From Triparma columacea (Eukaryota > Sar > Bolidophyceae > Parmales > Triparmaceae), in assembly GCA_030267965.1 (NCBI GenBank), contig BRYA01000598.1, positions 3,854 through 56,898 on the forward strand: a stretch of DNA of 53,045 nt. The letters run 5' to 3'. The notes beneath the pieces are model-generated. The model saw only the letters and a program-made list of their open reading frames with translations, made no database searches and was not told the origin of the DNA. Every line of letters starts with the position of its first letter. Positions within the stretch are counted from its first letter, which is position 1. A program made the translations under genes and the position numbers. Of this stretch, positions 42,161-52,358 are shown one piece after another.

Positions 42161-42300
42161 AGATGTCTGTTTGTTTAGATGTAAATACGTTGCAAAGATA
42201 CCCCCTTTAGCATATTATTATCTATCTTATTTCTATCACTGGTGGCTCTCTTACAGGAGAACGAAGAGGTGGCTCGGAACGATACTAAAAATTGGTGGCT

Positions 42301-42941
42301 TTAAGAGGCCACAGGGACAGGAGCGGCAGCAGCAGGAGGGTTAGCAGCCTCGATCTCCTTCCATCCTGCCCCGTTGCTAAAAACGGTGCTGCCCTCGTTG
42401 AAGAGGTCATCCTCAATGGCATAAAATCTGCCGGAGGCCTTGGCCTTGGCGTTCATGGGGAAGCCAGGGATCGGTTGGGCAGGAGTCTTTGCTGTGTTCT
42501 CCCTCATCCTACTCTGGACGTACCACATCTGCCCGCCCATCTTGTACTTAACGAGGATGTCGACCTTTGAGGGGGGGGGGTGAGGGGGGGCAAAGTAAGG
42601 TTTTTAGGGCACAATCCAATTTAACTTTAGCTCACCTCTGTGTTGTCTATGTTCCAAAGCTCGGGATCGGCCGAGCTGGGTTCCTCGCTTCCGTTTGCGT
42701 TTCTCTCAATATCCGACCTGTCGACCTCATCAGCTACAGCTGGGGCGGAAGAGGCCTCAACTGGGGCAGGAGAGGCCTCAGGGGGCTTGATTGCCTCGGC
42801 CCAGGTCTCCTTGGATACTGATCCATCTTCCAGCTTTGGGAGTTTCTCCCACTTCTCGTCAGACCACAGCTCGGTCCCGACTATACTTTGAGCCGCCTCC
42901 TTCGTAATCGTGGGGGATTCGATGCTTGCAGCTGTCCCCAT
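42301..42941 (-). CDS. Small acidic protein of unknown function
   Basis: Two exons, 42941-42636 and 42564-42301 (phase 0), give 189 residues. It starts MGTAAS, a possible myristoylation signal. The first half is acidic with Pro/Ala/Ser runs (SPAPVEASSAPAV). The second half has VDILVKYKMGGQMWYVQSRM, GRFYAIEDDLFNEG and GWKEIEAAN, then an Ala/Pro tail. I do not recognise a family. Codon use and phase-matched intron suggest a real gene. Convergent with the AAA ATPase. Confidence 0.55.
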
Positions 42942-43081
42942 TCTAACCTATTATTTTGCCTGTTGGAGCAGGATCCAGGATCCAGGATCCTATTCTGGGG
43001 GATATAGTGTTTTGATGGGAAAAGTACCCAAAAATGAAGAAAAGTTTTCGTGTAAGTGCCGCAAATTTTATTTATTGTTCT

Positions 43082-45205
43082 TCATTTTGGCTCATTTATA
43101 TGATTCTCCAACCGATCATTGTTTTGGCCATGAATAGCTTCTGGGGCGACTTTGCCGGTATTCGACCGTTGTTTCGTGGCCTTGCTGCTTTGCGATGTTA
43201 TGACGGGGGGGTTGAAGGTGGGGAGGGAGGAGAGTGCAGTGCGGACAGAGGTGAGAGCGTCTTCGTTACCCAACCAGGTGAATATGATAATCATGCGGTC
43301 GTGGAAGTCAGAAGTAAGGAAGGGGGGGGTGGGAACGTCCTCGTTTTTGTCGTTCTCAGTGTCGTCGTTTGCCAGCCCGTACTTTGAGACGAGGTCGTTG
43401 CAGATCCATGACTTTATGCGGTCCATGGGGAGGTAGAGGGGGTTGAACTTCATACACCGAAAGGCCATCTCCTCGTCCTTTGTCTCACAGCTGGCAATCC
43501 AAACCTCCTTCGCGTCCCAACATTCTTCAATGTGCTGCTTCCCTGTCTGCCTCCTCCACCACCTCCACCTCTCACAGTCCTCTGCCATATTCCCGAAGAA
43601 CATCACCGCTCCAACCCAGCTCAAGCCTAAGCACGAGAAATGCAGTCCCATCCCACCCGTGACTGACAGCCACGGCAACGTTCCATCGTTGACGAGGCTT
43701 GAGAGGGTTAGAACAACAAGTACGGAACTTGTTATCATTCGCCAAATAATGAGCGTCGAAGTGACGTGTGGGCCCAACTCGCATGGAGCTTTGGACATTG
43801 TGTTGAGTCCGACAAACATGACCATATAATAGATAAATGTTATGATTGGGCCCAGAACGTAGTCAACTTTTGAAGGTTCTGCAACAGTAGGATGAGCTAA
43901 GAGCTCGCCGTCTACGAAGTGCTTGAAGAGCATAACTGCGGCCATCTCGGTGAGGATACCGTATAGTATGAAGCTACCTCCAAATTTGAGGAATGCGAGA
44001 GCGATTGCGAAAACGTTACATGTAAAGAACGTAATGGTGAAGAGGAAGAAGCCACCGAAACACTTCTTGAAGGCCGTCTTATCTATCGGAAGCCAGTTGT
44101 AGGCAGGATTCTTAGGTGAAACAACAAACAGAGTGCGAGCAAGACCAATATTTGCATCAGTGTAGATCATCCCAGTTGCAACAATCGAAGAAGTAATGCC
44201 GAAGTAGTTGATGAGAGAGAGGTCTTCAAGGTTGCTTGACAGCATGGAGATGGCCTGAATGATCGACTCGGGGAGCGACTCGAATACAATTTCTAAACCC
44301 TTGGTAACGGCGAGCATGAAAATAGGGTCAAGCAGCATACCCTCAGCCTGCTCAGCACCCCGAAACACAGACCACGCTTCAATGACCGGTAGGACACCCA
44401 AGAATGCAGATAAAACCATTGGTCCCCACTTCCTAAACCCCTGTCCCCGGTACTGCAACCACGCAATCAAAGCCTGAAATCCAATCCCCGCAGACACACA
44501 AGTCAAGGAAGCCGTCCCCCAACCCTCTTGTCCAGCAGTCCTAAAGAATGCAATCGTCACCAACACATCCGTCACCATGTCGGCGTAAGATGACGCTGCA
44601 ACAGTGAACAACCTCATCCCCAAGCCAATCCTGAACATCTTGACCATCGGACGTAACTTGATCGCAAGCTCGACCACGAATGTCCTAACATTTTTCTTCA
44701 CATTCAATGATCCCGATTCCTCTCTCCATGTCAGAAAGTTTGCATCGAACCAGTTCTCCATCTCTCGCTGTATTGCCCCAGAGCTCATCTTGATTGCATC
44801 CACGTAAGACTCAGCGAGCGCCGCTAAGTCGAATGCAGGTATGACATCACTGATCGCCTTCGACTTAAGAAAGCCTGGAAGTGGCTTCCCTGAAGTATCA
44901 TAGAGTGGTTCACCAATTGCCAGGGACACTCGGCGCAATTTTACCTCCACCTCTCGATCTTCCTCACTTGGAACAATTGCAGGTGTAATCTCCTCATCGT
45001 TATCTTGTGCCACCGGGAGGCTGCCCCCCGCTTTCAACTTCCTGATCTCCTCTCTGAGTAGTCTATTCTCCTCGACAACCTCGACAAACATGCCCTCCAA
45101 GGCGTTCAAGGTGTTTGCGGAATCCAGATCGTCGGGAGATCTAAGATTACTTCTCAAAGATGCGAAACTGGCAGTAATATTAGGGGTTAGGTTGCCGGAG
45201 GCCAT
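43082..45205 (-). CDS. XK-related-like multi-pass membrane protein
   Basis: Single exon, 707 residues. A coiled-coil segment (FVEVVEENRLLREEIRKL) lies near residue 60. From ~195 to ~530 come about eight to ten hydrophobic helices. Signature pieces are DMVTDVLVTIAFF (Asp/Asp near a helix start) and IVFESLPESIIQAISML. The D..TD and E..P..I.Q pattern recalls the XK/XKR scramblase family, and the same pieces occur twice in the terminal 1985-residue protein (MVDLLTDVYV, AEAIPGVIIQ). No START domain here. The C-terminal ~200 residues are soluble (MKFNPLYLPMDRIKSWIC). Lipid scrambling is inference from a weak motif match. Confidence 0.7.
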   Translation of the reverse strand: MASGNLTPNITASFASLRSNLRSPDDLDSANTLNALEGMFVEVVEENRLLREEIRKLKAGGSLPVAQDNDEEITPAIVPSEEDREVEVKLRRVSLAIGEPLYDTSGKPLPGFLKSKAISDVIPAFDLAALAESYVDAIKMSSGAIQREMENWFDANFLTWREESGSLNVKKNVRTFVVELAIKLRPMVKMFRIGLGMRLFTVAASSYADMVTDVLVTIAFFRTAGQEGWGTASLTCVSAGIGFQALIAWLQYRGQGFRKWGPMVLSAFLGVLPVIEAWSVFRGAEQAEGMLLDPIFMLAVTKGLEIVFESLPESIIQAISMLSSNLEDLSLINYFGITSSIVATGMIYTDANIGLARTLFVVSPKNPAYNWLPIDKTAFKKCFGGFFLFTITFFTCNVFAIALAFLKFGGSFILYGILTEMAAVMLFKHFVDGELLAHPTVAEPSKVDYVLGPIITFIYYMVMFVGLNTMSKAPCELGPHVTSTLIIWRMITSSVLVVLTLSSLVNDGTLPWLSVTGGMGLHFSCLGLSWVGAVMFFGNMAEDCERWRWWRRQTGKQHIEECWDAKEVWIASCETKDEEMAFRCMKFNPLYLPMDRIKSWICNDLVSKYGLANDDTENDKNEDVPTPPFLTSDFHDRMIIIFTWLGNEDALTSVRTALSSLPTFNPPVITSQSSKATKQRSNTGKVAPEAIHGQNNDRLENHINEPK

Positions 45206-45835
45206 ATTTATCTTAAGCTGTTGGACCGAGGGTTGAAATGTTCAGAGTGGTTTGGGTTATTGGTGGCGTCGGAGAAGGTAAGAAGTGTTCAATAGGTTTG
45301 TGAACTACGAGGGACGTAAGAAGGACTAAGAATATTGACAACTGTTACGCTCTTTATGAACAAAGACTACGTTTGTTTGTCATTGACAAAAATCGCCTTT
45401 GCTCGCAACATTTTTCAAAAGTCTTCTAAATTCTTTGTTGTTACCAAAATATCTTTATGTTTGTTTCAAATTTCCTCAATTGATTTTAAAATTTACAACA
45501 ATCCATATAGCAAAATATTTTACACCTGAGAAAATTAAAATGTTTATTTAGGTGATATAAACATACGAAAATATTCAAAATACAATATAATAATGATAAT
45601 AGCATGTATCAAGTTACATTTGAGACATTGCTAAATTTATATTCTTGAGATACCAAAACAAGTTTAATAGTATCATATATACTCAATTAGTATACAATAT
45701 TGATTGTTAATAACAATATATATTTCGTAGGCATAAAATAGACAATTCAATTTTTCCGATTTTCGATTTGCAAGTGCACATCCTTAACCACAAAATTAAT
45801 CTAGTGTAAGACTACCTAACACCAAATTAAGAGCA
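45206..45835. other. Very AT-rich intergenic block
   Basis: From about 45340 to 45830 the sequence is strikingly AT-rich, with short A/T words and no long ORF, unlike the GC-balanced sequence on either side. It may be a subtelomeric spacer, replication-related or an inserted element remnant; nothing coding is seen. Confidence 0.6.
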
Positions 45836-45837
45836 CC

Positions 45838-46310
45838 TCAGCTCTTCTCGACATCGAACTAGACGCAAAACCTTCCTCGTTGAAGCGAAACTTCCCCGAG
45901 GCCACCCCCAACACTCCCCCCTCGCCGCAACAGCTCTTACTGGTTTCAGTGATCTCCCCCAATAGGACCTCTCGCACCCCGTAACTCACCTTATACATTC
46001 TTCTACGACTCCGACCAGAACCTCATTACATATTTGACTCCCCCGCCGTCCAACAACCACGACATTGTCCCTCCTGCCCTGAGCCCTCCTGCTCAAGGCT
46101 CAAACCCAAGCTTGCAGACAGCATATTCGTCAAGGTAAGTGACGCAGAGGGGGGGGGGGGGTAATATGACGAGAAAGTAAGCTTCGAGGCCTTCGCAAAC
46201 CTTTTCATTGTGGAGATCAATGGTAGAAGAACACAGCAGATGGCAAGACTGTTGGGGCACAGGGGGGCCTTGTTGGCAATTTCTTGGAAATGTTCGTAAA
46301 TAGCATGCGA
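45838..46310 (+). pseudogene. Fragments of a decayed + strand gene
   Basis: Several short protein-like stretches occur on + in changing frames: ALLDIELDAKPSSLKRNFP (from ~45838, stopping near 45982), FFYDSDQNLITYLTPPPSNN (~46000-46134), then a GTAAGT donor-like site at 46136, and FEAFANLFIVEINGRRTQQM (~46180-46300, ending at a TAA). Joining the last two at an AG near 46180 keeps frame, so this may be two exons of a real small gene, but no start codon fits. A 13-base G run lies between. The family is not recognised. Confidence 0.3.
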
Positions 46311-46400
46311 AGCTTGACTTACCTTTCACTGAGCTCACCGCACCCGATTATTCGCCCTTGCACGCCGTTAGATAACAAGAAAGCCGATTTCTGTGTAAAA

Positions 46401-49400
46401 ATGAGCACTACAGCGAGGCCCAAGCTGGAGGACGAGCACGTCGTCGCCGCAACCGACGTCAAGAGGGGCACCTTTGACCAAGTACAATTTGTCGACGTCA
46501 AGAGCGAAGTAAATGAGGAGACTGTTGGTGCTGCTGAAGACATTGTTGCCTCAATTGATGACAATGATATGGAGAAGGGACGCGTTACTCGCGTCCATGA
46601 TCCCCCCGACGAGCTTGACAGCGCCGAAAATCTGGTGGACGAAGAAGACGAGAAGAGGGAACTGCCCCCCGTCAGTGTCGCTGATCAGGAGATTGACCAA
46701 GCCGCGCTGGAGGCTCTTGCCAATATTATTAGGAATGAGCCGCAGGATTATAGCGAAGAGGAGGAAGCAGTGATAGGGGACGGCAAGGATTTCTATAGGA
46801 AGTGCATGGCAAGTAAGAAGTTCAAGAATACGAGGAGTCCAGATCCTAGGGTTAAAATGAAGATAATTCATCTTGAAGAGGAATCCCAAGCCATAGGGAT
46901 GTGTGAAGCTGTCATCGATACTTCAATTGCCGAGTGTGTAGCACATGAGTTCATTAAGGATTCGAGGGAAAAGAAGGCCAAGCTTGGGAAAAAGTACAAG
47001 TTGATTGAAACAAAAAAACTGAACGATCACTCACAGCTGTACTTACAAAGGAGAAATCTTGGGGTACGAGGATTATCTGATAGGGAGTGGAGGCGAATTG
47101 GTATGTGGAAGCTTGAGGAGGGACGAAAGACATGTTGGACAGTTTACAGAGACACTGACATGCTCAACACAGACTTTCCTTTGAGCTCAGGAACCCAGCG
47201 TGCATCCATCCATCCATCCATCTCAGCTAGAATTAGCTTTATCTCTGAAACTGTTCTTGCATCGGCAACAACTACCTGGATGTTTGAGGCACTCACAACC
47301 ACTGGCGGTGTTCCCCAGACTAAAGTCATATTTGCTTCAAAGGTGGACATCAAGGGCTCTGTGCCAAGTTTTATCATGAATCACTTGTCAACTGGGTATG
47401 CAAGCAACATGATTGAATTGCGCAAGAAGTTTCACCAGAGTGATGACAAGATTGACAGGGCTGCCCTGGAATACCTTGCAAATATTATTAAGAATGAGCC
47501 TCAAGATTATACAGAGGAGGAGGAGGCGGCAATCAGGAAGGGGAAGGAGTTCTACGAGAAGTGCAAGGAGGATAAGAATTTTGATGAACTGAAGAGTCCT
47601 GATGAGAGGGTCAAGATGAAGCTAGTTCATGTTGATGGGGAAAGTCTTTGCACTGGTTTAGCCACTACTGTGGTAGATGCGAGTGTGGAGGAGTGTGCTG
47701 CAAGACAAATATCATATTTGAGCAGCAGAGAGACTAGAAAGGATGTAAAGAAATGGGGACTGACTTTCTTAAAAACCATAAATGTGAACCCCCACACTCT
47801 CTACTACATCACAACAAGAGACCTTGGTCTCCCTGGATTTGCTCCTCGTGATGGGAGGAGTAAAATTACCTGGTTCAAGCAACATGATGGCAAAGTTGTT
47901 ATTGATGTTGCAGATACAGACCAACTTCAGGTAGACTTTCCAGTGAAGGCTCGGAATGTTTTAGGGAAGGCACATACAGTATGGGTATTTGAGCCCCTTC
48001 ACACTGTTGGAGGTGTGCCACAAACATCAGTGACTTTTACAACAAAGGTAGATCTTGGTGGTTATTTCTACTCTTCTATCATGAACAATCTTGCACCAAG
48101 GTTTCTCGGAGTAGTCTCAGACTTGAGGAAGAAGTTTGACAAGAGCAAAGAGATTGACGCCTTTAAGAGACAGCAGATCATTGCAAAGTTTGAGGAGATT
48201 GCAATTGAGGGGGCACCAGGGATTGAAAGTCACTTTGACGAGATTGATGGAGCTCAAGAAATCAGTAGTGGGTTGACTGGGCAGACATTGATAAAGGCAG
48301 AGAAGGGAATGGGATGGGGGAAGACTTCAATAAGTGTGAGAGCTTCCAACAAGGAAGTTGCAGCATTCTTCTGGGATCTTAAAAGCCGAGTAGACTCCCA
48401 GTTTGAGCTTCACAGAGTCAATAATAAGACACTTGTAGCAACATTTGAACACGAAGGGCGATTCACAGCTGTAAGGTTCTCAGAGGCTGGCCAGATGAAG
48501 ACAGATGTTGAAATTATGACTTGGCATAAGGGTTTAGAAAAAGCTGTCAGCAAAAAGAGTGTAATCAAGCACTTGGGCATGGCGACTGATGCTGCTTACT
48601 ACTTCGACAATCTGCTCAAGAGCACTGAAGCAGGGGAACAGGATGGGAGGAGGTTTGGAGAGCAGCTGATTGAGAGAGTGAAAAAAGGGACTGTTAGGGA
48701 CAGTAAAGTAGAGGCCGTGAGGCAATTCATTGCTGCCAATAGGGCACTCAGAGAGATTACAGAGCAGCATTGTTTCATGAGAACTATGCTGTATGCTGTG
48801 ATTATTAACAAATTTAGAAGGAGAGCAACAAATGAGAATGAGGGAGTTATGCAGAGTGAGGAGGAAGCCAGGGGGTGGGAGATTGGGAGTGCAATGAAAG
48901 CAGTCATGTTGACTACTTTGACTGCTGTTCATGCTGTAGATGAGTGGGCACATCAATTCACTGAAGTGCAAAAAGTCATGAATGAACAAGAGTGGGTAAG
49001 GCCCATGTTTGAGGAGATTGTTATGAATCTATTTATGAAGTCTAACTTAGGCTTGAAAGCAAGGGTCACTGTTGGTGCTGTAACAAGCATGGTCGATTTG
49101 CTGACCGATGTGTATGTGACACGTAAGTTTTGGAGTGATAAGAAGTATGGGTACTTTAAGGCATCTTTGGCAAGTTTGACAGTGTCAATTGGGATACAAA
49201 TGTTTACTGTTTGGGTACAGAATAGAAAGTTGGGGATGAATAGGGTCTTAAGGGAGTGGTTTCCTATTTTGATTGGTTTTAAACCTGCTGTTGATGCTTA
49301 CAGGGTGGCAACTGGAGCAAAGCAAGAGGTTGGGGCTGCATTGGAACCAATGCTTGAGATGACATGTATGAAAATGGCTGAGATGTTTGCTGAGGCAATC

Positions 49401-52358
49401 CCTGGAGTCATCATCCAACTCATGGCTATAGCAACCAGTGACAAAAAGGTTGGAACTTCAGCATGGCTTTCAGTTGCAGTGTCAGCAATTACAACAGGCT
49501 TTGCCTCTGCAACAATTAGTTATGACTGGGACACAGACCCTGCTAAGAGAGAATTGGCACCAGATTTCTATGGGTACATACCAGCAAAAGCAAGCAAGAG
49601 AACAGCAGTGTTTGTGTCTATGTTGCTGTTCACTGCAGGGATGCTTCTAATAAGGTGTACAACAATAGTTCTTCTTGGGTTGATTGGAGGTAGTTGGGCC
49701 TTTCTCTACATTGGAGCTGACCTAAGTCTGTACTTGTTGGTTAAGATATTGAGGGGAGACTTCTGGTATTGGGCACCATTGGGGGGGAAGGTAGAGATTG
49801 TGAGTAGTATTCTTTTAAGAGTGCTTGTAAAGATCATTGTAGACTTTACTTCATTGGCACAGCTTAGACATCCTAATGAAGTTGGAGGGTTGTATTGGTT
49901 GTTTGGTCTATTGTTGACAATGGGAAGTCTACCAATGTCCATATATATAGCTTCACCTTATGTTGATGAAAAGGCAATTGATATTGCATCATCAACGATG
50001 AACTATTTCATACCAATAACTACCCTATGCTTTGCTGTCTTCTTTTTGAACATTGATAGAAAATACTGGCACACCTTCTGGAGTATCCAGAGAGGAAAGG
50101 ATATGTCAATGGCATATTTCCTAGAAGGGAAAAGTGACAAAATAATGTTGTCAGTCTTTAAAAGGTCAAGACATCATTGGGTCTCAATTGAAGGAGAAAT
50201 TAAGAAATGGGTTGAACTAAATTGGGCTAAATGGGAAGAGGAGAAACCAGAGTGGTACTCTGATGTATTGAAAGCTAGGATACCAGTTGAGTTCATTCCA
50301 GCAGATGGAGATGCTAGAAGGAGAGAGAGTGTGAGGAGAGCAAGTGTTGATGCTGAAGCTGAGGGTGGTCTAGCAGGTGCTTTGAGAGCCAGTATAAGGA
50401 GAGCAAGTGTTGGCTTCGACAATGGAGGCGCACTAATTGCTTCACATGCTGTGAATGATACTACACAAGATTATGCAGATTTAGATCCTAAACAATTAGG
50501 AAAGTTGTTGGGCGAGCAACTGTTGGTTGCATTAAGTTTCAGGAAGAAGGGAATGAAAAAGGAAGAAACAGTAATGTCATTTATAGGGTCAAATTATGTT
50601 CTGAGACAGGCTGCAGAAAAGTACACGTTTGTCACACCAATGCTTGGCGCTGTTGTCAAGAACAAGCTGTGCAAGTTGAGGAAGGTAGATGGTAAGGCTG
50701 TGGAGCTGGTTGAGAAGGATGGAAGAGAGATTGGGGAGTCTCTAGCGAGGAGGTTGGCTATTAATACTCAGCCAGTAGCTGCTGTGGATGCCTTCATCTT
50801 AACTTTCCCTGCACTACAGGAGCTTGATGAGGAGTATGAATGGTTCAGACCTATGCTTGAGACAATTAGCTACAAGCTTTTGGAGGAAGTTCCTTGGGGG
50901 TTGAAGGCTAGGGTAATTGTTGGCGCTATCACAAGTATGGCAGATTTGCTGACAGATGTGTATGTAACGTACGTGTTTTCGAGTGGAGATAAGGATGGTT
51001 ACTTTAAGGCTTCTCTAGCAAGTTTGGCCGCTTCAATGGGGATTCAAATGCTTTTGGTTTGGGAAAAAAACAGAAAGTTGGGGATGAAAAGGGTCTTAAG
51101 GGAATGGTTTCCTATTTTGATTGGCTTTAAGCCTGCTGTTGATGCTTACAGGGTTGCAAAGGGACAAAAACAAGAGATTGGTCAAGCAACTGACGCCTTG
51201 ACAGAGTTAACTTATATGAAAGTGATTGAGATGTTTGCTGAAGCCATACCTGGCGTTATCATTCAACTCATGGCTGTTGCAGCAAGTGAAGTAAAGGCTT
51301 CAAGGGCAGCATGGCTTTCAATTGTAGTTTCAGCACTGACAACAGGCTTTGCATCAGCAACCATCAGTTATGACTTTGACACTGACCCAGTGAGAAGAGA
51401 CCAAGTGCCTGACTTCTATGGGTATGTGCCTGCAAACACCAAAAGATCAATCATATTTGTGTCGATGATGCTCTTTAGTGCATGTATGCTTGTGATAAGG
51501 TGCATGACAATAGTTCTGTTAGGATTAATGGGTGGTAAGTGGGTCTCTCTCTATGTTGTGGCTGACCTTGGTCTATACTTGTTGGTGAAGGTCTTGAGAG
51601 GTGATTTTTGGTATTGGGTGCCTGCAGGAGGCAATGTAGAAATAGTGAGTAGCATTGTAGCTAGAGTACTGGTGAAGGTAGTCACAGACTTTACATCAAT
51701 TGTGCAGTTTAGGCATCCTAACGAGGTTGGAGGGATGTATTGGTTGTTGGGATTTGTATTGACAATTGGAAGTCTTCCGGTAGTTATTGTCCTGGCCGGA
51801 AGGGGAGGTGTTGCAAACAAGGGGCTTAGACTGGCATGGAAAGTAGCTGGAATATTCATACCATGTACAGTCTTGTTGTTTGCTGTATTTTTCTTTAATA
51901 TTGAGAAAAAATATTGGGGCACCTTCTACAGCTTGCAAAGGGGTAAGGACTTAACGGTGAAGAATTTCAGAGAGGGTTCTGAAGCTGTTAAAGCAAAGTA
52001 CACATTTAAGTACTCAAAGCATCATTGGAAAGCAAATGAAGAGGAAGTGAGAGCCTGGGTAGAGGCTAACTGGTATAGATGGGAGGAGGAGAAGCCAGAT
52101 TGGTTTGATGAAGCAATGAGAGCTAGAGTGCCAGTTGAATACATTCCAGGAGCAGGAGGTGCTAGAAGGAGAGAGAGTGTTAGGAGAGCAAGTGTTGATG
52201 CTGAAGCTGAGGGCGGTCTAGCAGGTGCTTTGAGAGCAAGTTTTAGGAGAGCAAGTGTTGGAGGCTCTGATGGGGGAGTTGTTACAGGGGTTGAGCATGG
52301 AGGTGGGAGATATAAAGCTAGCAGTGTTGTGCCGAGAGATGATAATCATGGGGAGTGA
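46401..52358 (+). CDS. Giant START plus XKR-like lipid protein, last gene before telomere
   Basis: Single exon, 1985 residues from the ATG at 46401 (AAAATGA context; an upstream in-frame ATG at 46284 gives a less natural leader). Two full START-like modules sit at ~46689-47440 and ~47450-48160, each beginning LANII.NEPQDY and ending near KVD..G....SIMN..., the START DPGG-type end. A third, divergent module lies at ~48190-48630. Then come two membrane modules: GLKARV.VGA.TSM.DLLTDVYV, FPILIGFKPAVDAYRV, MFAEAIPGVIIQLM and several more helices, at 49050-50090 and 50895-51935. Each is preceded by an alpha-helical segment and followed by a tail with RRRESVRRASVDAEAEGG. The membrane modules resemble XK-related proteins; START modules bind lipids. 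A role in moving lipid between or across membranes is inference. Confidence 0.8.
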   Translation: MSTTARPKLEDEHVVAATDVKRGTFDQVQFVDVKSEVNEETVGAAEDIVASIDDNDMEKGRVTRVHDPPDELDSAENLVDEEDEKRELPPVSVADQEIDQAALEALANIIRNEPQDYSEEEEAVIGDGKDFYRKCMASKKFKNTRSPDPRVKMKIIHLEEESQAIGMCEAVIDTSIAECVAHEFIKDSREKKAKLGKKYKLIETKKLNDHSQLYLQRRNLGVRGLSDREWRRIGMWKLEEGRKTCWTVYRDTDMLNTDFPLSSGTQRASIHPSISARISFISETVLASATTTWMFEALTTTGGVPQTKVIFASKVDIKGSVPSFIMNHLSTGYASNMIELRKKFHQSDDKIDRAALEYLANIIKNEPQDYTEEEEAAIRKGKEFYEKCKEDKNFDELKSPDERVKMKLVHVDGESLCTGLATTVVDASVEECAARQISYLSSRETRKDVKKWGLTFLKTINVNPHTLYYITTRDLGLPGFAPRDGRSKITWFKQHDGKVVIDVADTDQLQVDFPVKARNVLGKAHTVWVFEPLHTVGGVPQTSVTFTTKVDLGGYFYSSIMNNLAPRFLGVVSDLRKKFDKSKEIDAFKRQQIIAKFEEIAIEGAPGIESHFDEIDGAQEISSGLTGQTLIKAEKGMGWGKTSISVRASNKEVAAFFWDLKSRVDSQFELHRVNNKTLVATFEHEGRFTAVRFSEAGQMKTDVEIMTWHKGLEKAVSKKSVIKHLGMATDAAYYFDNLLKSTEAGEQDGRRFGEQLIERVKKGTVRDSKVEAVRQFIAANRALREITEQHCFMRTMLYAVIINKFRRRATNENEGVMQSEEEARGWEIGSAMKAVMLTTLTAVHAVDEWAHQFTEVQKVMNEQEWVRPMFEEIVMNLFMKSNLGLKARVTVGAVTSMVDLLTDVYVTRKFWSDKKYGYFKASLASLTVSIGIQMFTVWVQNRKLGMNRVLREWFPILIGFKPAVDAYRVATGAKQEVGAALEPMLEMTCMKMAEMFAEAIPGVIIQLMAIATSDKKVGTSAWLSVAVSAITTGFASATISYDWDTDPAKRELAPDFYGYIPAKASKRTAVFVSMLLFTAGMLLIRCTTIVLLGLIGGSWAFLYIGADLSLYLLVKILRGDFWYWAPLGGKVEIVSSILLRVLVKIIVDFTSLAQLRHPNEVGGLYWLFGLLLTMGSLPMSIYIASPYVDEKAIDIASSTMNYFIPITTLCFAVFFLNIDRKYWHTFWSIQRGKDMSMAYFLEGKSDKIMLSVFKRSRHHWVSIEGEIKKWVELNWAKWEEEKPEWYSDVLKARIPVEFIPADGDARRRESVRRASVDAEAEGGLAGALRASIRRASVGFDNGGALIASHAVNDTTQDYADLDPKQLGKLLGEQLLVALSFRKKGMKKEETVMSFIGSNYVLRQAAEKYTFVTPMLGAVVKNKLCKLRKVDGKAVELVEKDGREIGESLARRLAINTQPVAAVDAFILTFPALQELDEEYEWFRPMLETISYKLLEEVPWGLKARVIVGAITSMADLLTDVYVTYVFSSGDKDGYFKASLASLAASMGIQMLLVWEKNRKLGMKRVLREWFPILIGFKPAVDAYRVAKGQKQEIGQATDALTELTYMKVIEMFAEAIPGVIIQLMAVAASEVKASRAAWLSIVVSALTTGFASATISYDFDTDPVRRDQVPDFYGYVPANTKRSIIFVSMMLFSACMLVIRCMTIVLLGLMGGKWVSLYVVADLGLYLLVKVLRGDFWYWVPAGGNVEIVSSIVARVLVKVVTDFTSIVQFRHPNEVGGMYWLLGFVLTIGSLPVVIVLAGRGGVANKGLRLAWKVAGIFIPCTVLLFAVFFFNIEKKYWGTFYSLQRGKDLTVKNFREGSEAVKAKYTFKYSKHHWKANEEEVRAWVEANWYRWEEEKPDWFDEAMRARVPVEYIPGAGGARRRESVRRASVDAEAEGGLAGALRASFRRASVGGSDGGVVTGVEHGGGRYKASSVVPRDDNHGE

